NCBI GenBank assembly: GCA_000721275.1
Contig: JOFO01000005.1
Location: forward strand, 62,001-126,000
Length of the DNA: 64,000 bases
Source of the DNA: Microtetraspora glauca
GTDB taxonomy: Bacteria; Actinomycetota; Actinomycetes; Streptomycetales; Streptomycetaceae
Reading direction: 5' to 3'
Shown here: piece by piece, positions 60,918-64,000 of the stretch
Layout: every line of letters begins with the position of its first letter
Position numbering within the stretch: position 1 is the first letter of the stretch
Program-made: the position numbers and the translations under genes
The notes under the pieces: generated by a model
The model's input: only the letters and a program-made list of their open reading frames with translations
The model's database searches: none
Told to the model about the DNA's origin: nothing

Positions 60918-61788
60918 ACCGCAGCCACGCCATCATGTTGTCCATCGACGGCTGCGGCACGCCCGGTGCCGCGGCCGCCGCGTCCGGCCGCTCGCGCTGC
61001 TCCGCCCGGCGGCCCGGCCCGAACATCGACTGCCACACCGAGCGCGCGCAGGTCCGCACCGCCGGCGCGATCCGCTCCCGCTCCCGGTGCACGCCGTGCC
61101 CGCACACCGAGATCGCCGCCACCGCCCGGCCCGCCCCGCGCAGCGGCGCCGCCACGCAGAACACCCCCCGGAAGCCCTCCTCCTGGTCGAACGCCACCCC
61201 GCGCTCCCGGACCAGCGCCAGCTCGGCCCGGAACGGCTCGGGGCGGGTGATCGTCCGCGGCGTGCGGGGCCGCAGCCCGTTCCGTATCACCTGCTCCACC
61301 ACGGCGGCGTCGCTGAACGCCAGGATCGCCTTCCCCGACGCGGTGCAGTACGCCGGCTGCCGGCCGCCCGTCCGCGACGGCACGCCCGAGTCGTCCGACC
61401 CGCCGATCCGCTCCAGATAGACCACCTCGGCCCCGTCCAGCACCGTCAGGTGCACCAGGTGCCCGGTCGCCTCGTGCAGGGCGTGCAGATGGGGGAGGGC
61501 CGCGCGGCGCAGCCGGTTGTGGTGCGACGCCGTCGCGCCGAGCTCCAGCATCCCCATGCCCAGCCGGTAGTCCCGGCCCTCCCGCTCCAGCCAGCGCAGC
61601 TGCACCAGCTGGTCCAGGATGCGGTGCGCGGACGACCGCCGGATCCCGGACCGCTGCACGACCTCGGTCAGCGTCAGGCGCGGCCCGCCGCTCTGGAACG
61701 CGCCGAGCACCTTCGCCGCCTTCTCCAGCAGCGACAGCGGCGGCACGGCGACCTCGGGCTCGATCCGCTCGGCGGCATGCGTCGTCAT
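60901..61788 (-). CDS. IclR family transcriptional regulator
   Basis: The 295-residue protein has a winged HTH ('LTLTEVVQRSGIRRSSAHRILDQLVQLRWLEREG') and an IclR effector domain ('LHEATGHLVHLTVLDGAEVVYLERIG', 'YCTASGKAILAF', 'FDQEEGFRGVFCVAAPL'). IclR proteins in steroid and aromatic pathways sense catabolic intermediates. It is divergent from an hsaA-like gene, with a palindrome GTTCCG-TCT-CGGAAC between them. The ATG at 61788 follows ggggaggtg. It is the likely local regulator of the ksh/hsa genes. Confidence 0.9.
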   Translation of the reverse strand: MTTHAAERIEPEVAVPPLSLLEKAAKVLGAFQSGGPRLTLTEVVQRSGIRRSSAHRILDQLVQLRWLEREGRDYRLGMGMLELGATASHHNRLRRAALPHLHALHEATGHLVHLTVLDGAEVVYLERIGGSDDSGVPSRTGGRQPAYCTASGKAILAFSDAAVVEQVIRNGLRPRTPRTITRPEPFRAELALVRERGVAFDQEEGFRGVFCVAAPLRGAGRAVAAISVCGHGVHRERERIAPAVRTCARSVWQSMFGPGRRAEQRERPDAAAAAPGVPQPSMDNMMAWLRFSEWM

Positions 61789-61895
61789 CGACACCTCCCC
61801 CACGGACGGCGCGACGGGGCACCAGCCCGGCAGCGTCCGTAATCTCCGGTATTGCGTGGAGCGTGCCAGAGCGGCGCCGGTACGGGGAAGAGGGT

Positions 61896-61910
61896 GTTCC
61901 GTCTCGGAAC
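61896..61910. promoter_or_regulatory. Putative IclR operator
   Basis: GTTCCG-TCT-CGGAAC is a perfect 6-bp inverted repeat with a 3-bp spacer in the IclR/hsaA-like divergent gap, 72 bp upstream of the hsaA-like ATG and 108 bp from the IclR ATG. IclR sites often have TTCC...GGAA arms. Confidence 0.6.
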
Positions 61911-61951
61911 GGTAACGCGTAGGTTCCCTCTCGTCACCCGGACCGGCCCAC

Positions 61952-61968
61952 GATCCGGACCCCGGATC
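61952..61968. promoter_or_regulatory. Second palindrome before the first hsaA-like gene
   Basis: GATCCGG-ACC-CCGGATC is a perfect 7-bp inverted repeat with a 3-bp spacer, 14 bp before the ATG at 61982. It could be a repressor site or a translational hairpin. Confidence 0.45.
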
Positions 61969-61981
61969 CGAGAGGGACCCC

Positions 61982-63151
61982 ATGCGCGACCACGACGTCC
62001 TCGACGCCGTCCGGGCCCTCGCCCCCGCCCTGCGCGCCCGCGCCGACCAGGCCGAGGAACTGCGCCGCGTCCCCGACGCCTCGATCGCGGAACTGGAGGC
62101 CGCCGGCTTCTTCCGGCTGCTGCGCCCCCGCGCCCACGGCGGCCTCGCCGCCGCCCCCGGCGTCTTCCACGCCGCCGTCCACGAGATCGCCAAGGCGTGC
62201 GGCTCCACCGGCTGGACCGCCGCCCTCCTCGGCGTCCACCCCTGGTACGCCGCCCAGCTCGACCCGCGCGCCCAGGACGACCTGTGGGCCGCCGGCGCCC
62301 CCGCCCTGATCTGCTCCTCGCACGCCCCCACCGGCACCGTCACCCCCGTCGCCGGCGGCCACCGGCTCACCGGCCGCTGGCACTTGGCCGTCGGCGCCGA
62401 CCACGCCGACTGGGCCCTCCTCGGCGGCCTCGTCAGCGACACCGACGGCCGCCCGCTCGACCTGCGGACCTTCCTGCTGCCCCGCACCGACTACCGCGTC
62501 GACGACGTCTGGGACACCGTCGGCCTGCGCGGCAGCGGCGGCAACGACATCGTCGTCGACGACGCCTTCGTCCCCGCCCACCGCAGCCTCGGCTACGGCC
62601 CCGTCACCACCCTCCGCTGCCCCGGCCACGCCGCCAACCCCGAACCCGTCTACCGGATGCCCTACGCCGCCCTCTTCACCACCACCGTCTCCACCGTCAT
62701 GGTCGGCATCGCCGAAGGCGCCTACGACCACCACGTCGGCACCGCCCGCAGCGGGCCCGACCTCCCGCACGGCCGGCGCCTCGCCGAGGACCCCTTCGCC
62801 CAGGTCCGCGTCGCCCGCGCGGCCGGCGAGATCGACGCCGCCCGGCTCCAGCTCGCCCGCAACACCGCCGAGCTGTACGAGGCCGCCCGCGCCGGCACCG
62901 ACCCCTCGACCGCGCTGCGCGCCCGCGCCCGCCGCGACCAGGTCCTCGCCACCGAACGCGCCCTCACCGCCGTCGACCTGCTCCGCGAGAACACCGCCGG
63001 CAGCCCCCTGCGCGGCGACGGCGACGTCCTCGCCCGCGCCTGGCGCGACCTGCACACCGGCCGCGGCCAGGCCGCCAACGACATCGACCGCGCCCTCGCC
63101 CTCTTCGGCCGCGCCGCCGTCGGCCTCGACGTCCACGACCCCATGCTCTGA
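61982..63151 (+). CDS. HsaA-like flavin-dependent monooxygenase
   Basis: The 389-residue protein has the acyl-CoA-dehydrogenase-like fold of two-component flavin monooxygenases. It has 'EIAKACGSTGWTAALLGVHPW', 'DVWDTVGLRGSGGNDIVVDDAFVPAHRSLGYGP' and the C-terminal 'NDIDRALALFGRAAVGLDVHDPM'. HsaA hydroxylates the phenolic ring A of the aromatised seco-steroid (3-HSA) using reduced flavin from HsaB. It is the first of two tandem homologues and is divergent from IclR. I leave the symbol off because the downstream copy may be the true HsaA. Confidence 0.85.
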   Translation: MRDHDVLDAVRALAPALRARADQAEELRRVPDASIAELEAAGFFRLLRPRAHGGLAAAPGVFHAAVHEIAKACGSTGWTAALLGVHPWYAAQLDPRAQDDLWAAGAPALICSSHAPTGTVTPVAGGHRLTGRWHLAVGADHADWALLGGLVSDTDGRPLDLRTFLLPRTDYRVDDVWDTVGLRGSGGNDIVVDDAFVPAHRSLGYGPVTTLRCPGHAANPEPVYRMPYAALFTTTVSTVMVGIAEGAYDHHVGTARSGPDLPHGRRLAEDPFAQVRVARAAGEIDAARLQLARNTAELYEAARAGTDPSTALRARARRDQVLATERALTAVDLLRENTAGSPLRGDGDVLARAWRDLHTGRGQAANDIDRALALFGRAAVGLDVHDPML

Positions 63152-63166
63152 ACCCCGCGCACCGCC

Positions 63167-63183
63167 TTCCCGCTCAGTGGGAG
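63167..63183 (+). promoter_or_regulatory. Inverted repeat upstream of the second hsaA-like gene (site C)
   Basis: TTCCCG-CTCAG-TGGGAG is an imperfect version of the repeat before hsaE and lies 75 bp upstream of the ATG at 63258. The spacing from the ATG is very like that of site B (78 bp). Confidence 0.5.
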
Positions 63184-63257
63184 CAGCGCGTTCACCCCGG
63201 CGACGGCTCCCCGTACGGTCCTGGCATTCCCCCACCACGACCCGAAAGGGGATGCCC

Positions 63258-64000
63258 ATGGCCGACGACGTCCTGGCAGCGGTCCGCGACCTCGCCCCCG
63301 TGCTGCGCGAACGCGCCGCCGAGGCCGAGGAGCTGCGCCGCGTGCCCGACGCCTCCGTCAAGGAGCTGGAGGACACCGGGTTCTTCCAGCTCCTCCAGCC
63401 GAAGACCTTCGGCGGACGCGCCGCCGACCCGGTCGCCTTCTACACGGCCGTCAAGGAGATCGCCAAGGCGTGCGGCTCGACCGGCTGGGTCGCCTCCGTG
63501 GTCGGCGTCCACCCCTGGCACGTCGCCCTCTTCGACCCCGGCGCCCAGCAGGAGGTGTGGGGCGACGACCCCAAGACCCGCATCGCCTCCTCGTACGCCC
63601 CCACCGGCAAAGCCGCCGCGGTCGACGGCGGCTTCCGCCTCTCCGGCCGCTGGCACTTCTCCTCCGGCTGCGACCACGCCCGCTGGGTGCTCCTCGGCTG
63701 CCTCGTCACCGACGCCGAGGGCAACCCCGTCGACATGCGCACCTTCCTGATCCCGCGCACCGACTACCGGATCGACGACGTCTGGGACACGGTCGGCCTG
63801 CGCGGCACCGGCAGCAACGACATCGTCGTGGACGACGTGTTCGTCCCCGAGCACCGCGCCCTCAGCTTCGGCCCCGTCACCGCCCTCGACGTCCCCGGCC
63901 ACGCGGTCAACCCCGAACCCGTCTACCGGCTGCCGTACGCCGGCGTCTTCACCACCACCATCGCCACCCCGATCGTCGGCATCGCCGAGGGCGCCTACGA
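63258..64000 (+). CDS. hsaA: HsaA-like flavin-dependent monooxygenase, second copy (partial)
   Basis: About 247 codons are present before the window ends. The sequence 'MADDVLAAVRDLAPVLRERAAEAEELRRVPDASVKEL', 'EIAKACGSTGWVASVVGVHPWHVALFDPG' and 'DVWDTVGLRGTGSNDIVVDDVFVPEHRALSFGP' follows the HsaA pattern and is very like the preceding gene. The ATG at 63258 follows gaaagggg; an ATG two codons earlier is too close to that site. Tandem copies may differ in substrate. The C-terminal part lies beyond the window. Confidence 0.85.
   Translation, partial: MADDVLAAVRDLAPVLRERAAEAEELRRVPDASVKELEDTGFFQLLQPKTFGGRAADPVAFYTAVKEIAKACGSTGWVASVVGVHPWHVALFDPGAQQEVWGDDPKTRIASSYAPTGKAAAVDGGFRLSGRWHFSSGCDHARWVLLGCLVTDAEGNPVDMRTFLIPRTDYRIDDVWDTVGLRGTGSNDIVVDDVFVPEHRALSFGPVTALDVPGHAVNPEPVYRLPYAGVFTTTIATPIVGIAEGAY

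Overview
The window is high-GC actinobacterial chromosome, almost certainly Streptomyces. It shows strong third-position GC bias, GTG/TTG starts, 1-4 nt translational overlaps, SpoIIE-type PP2C phosphatases, DUF2267 and SHOCT proteins, and Streptomyces-type regulators (NsrR with Hmp, RheA with Hsp18, CatR with KatG). No tRNA, rRNA, insertion sequence, prophage or CRISPR array was seen. All functional calls rest on reading translated motifs, gene order and nucleotide motifs; no database search was run.

Bases 1-39.6 kb are a housekeeping and stress region. In order it holds: the end of a polysaccharide-deacetylase-like gene; a lipoprotein and an I36-like secreted protein; an MreB-like protein; the nitric-oxide module hmp/nsrR; small SHOCT proteins; a peroxiredoxin; a PadR regulator; an L,D-transpeptidase; a cupin and an M20 amidohydrolase; a GDT1/UPF0016 transporter under a yybP-ykoY (Mn) riboswitch; three SpoIIE phosphatases; a CocE hydrolase; an HxlR/thioesterase divergent pair; the RheA/Hsp18 heat-shock pair with two operators; cyclophilin; a cysteine-free bL31; universal-stress and phosphoribosyltransferase-hydrolase proteins; a LysM/transglycosylase-like protein under a ydaO (c-di-AMP) riboswitch; a SIS protein with a class II aldolase; KatG/CatR; a GlxA-type regulator; and GAPDH.

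Bases 39.6-64.0 kb are a continuous steroid-catabolism locus that runs off the right edge. The first part matches the ring C/D (HIP) pathway of mycobacteria and keeps its order: acyl-CoA dehydrogenase - SDR - TetR (KstR2-like) - thiolase FadA6, then ipdC-ipdB-ipdA-echA20 divergent from two SDR genes. A second set of acyl-CoA dehydrogenases, an enoyl-CoA hydratase and an MFS carrier is divergent from the first. Both divergent promoters carry a 14-bp palindrome resembling the mycobacterial KstR2 box. The second part covers ring A/B: hsaE-hsaG-hsaF, kshA, a small Cys-containing protein, kshB, an SDR broken by a frameshift, an SRPBCC protein, an IclR regulator and two tandem HsaA-like flavin monooxygenases, the second cut by the window end. 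Related inverted repeats about 75-95 bp upstream of hsaE and both hsaA-like genes suggest a second regulon, possibly under the IclR protein.

Together these genes would 9-alpha-hydroxylate the steroid nucleus (KshAB), hydroxylate the aromatised ring A (HsaA), process the dienoate side product to pyruvate and an acyl-CoA (HsaEFG), and open rings D and C (EchA20, IpdAB) for beta-oxidation (acyl-CoA dehydrogenases, SDRs, FadA6). KstD, HsaB, HsaC, HsaD and FadD3 are not in the window.
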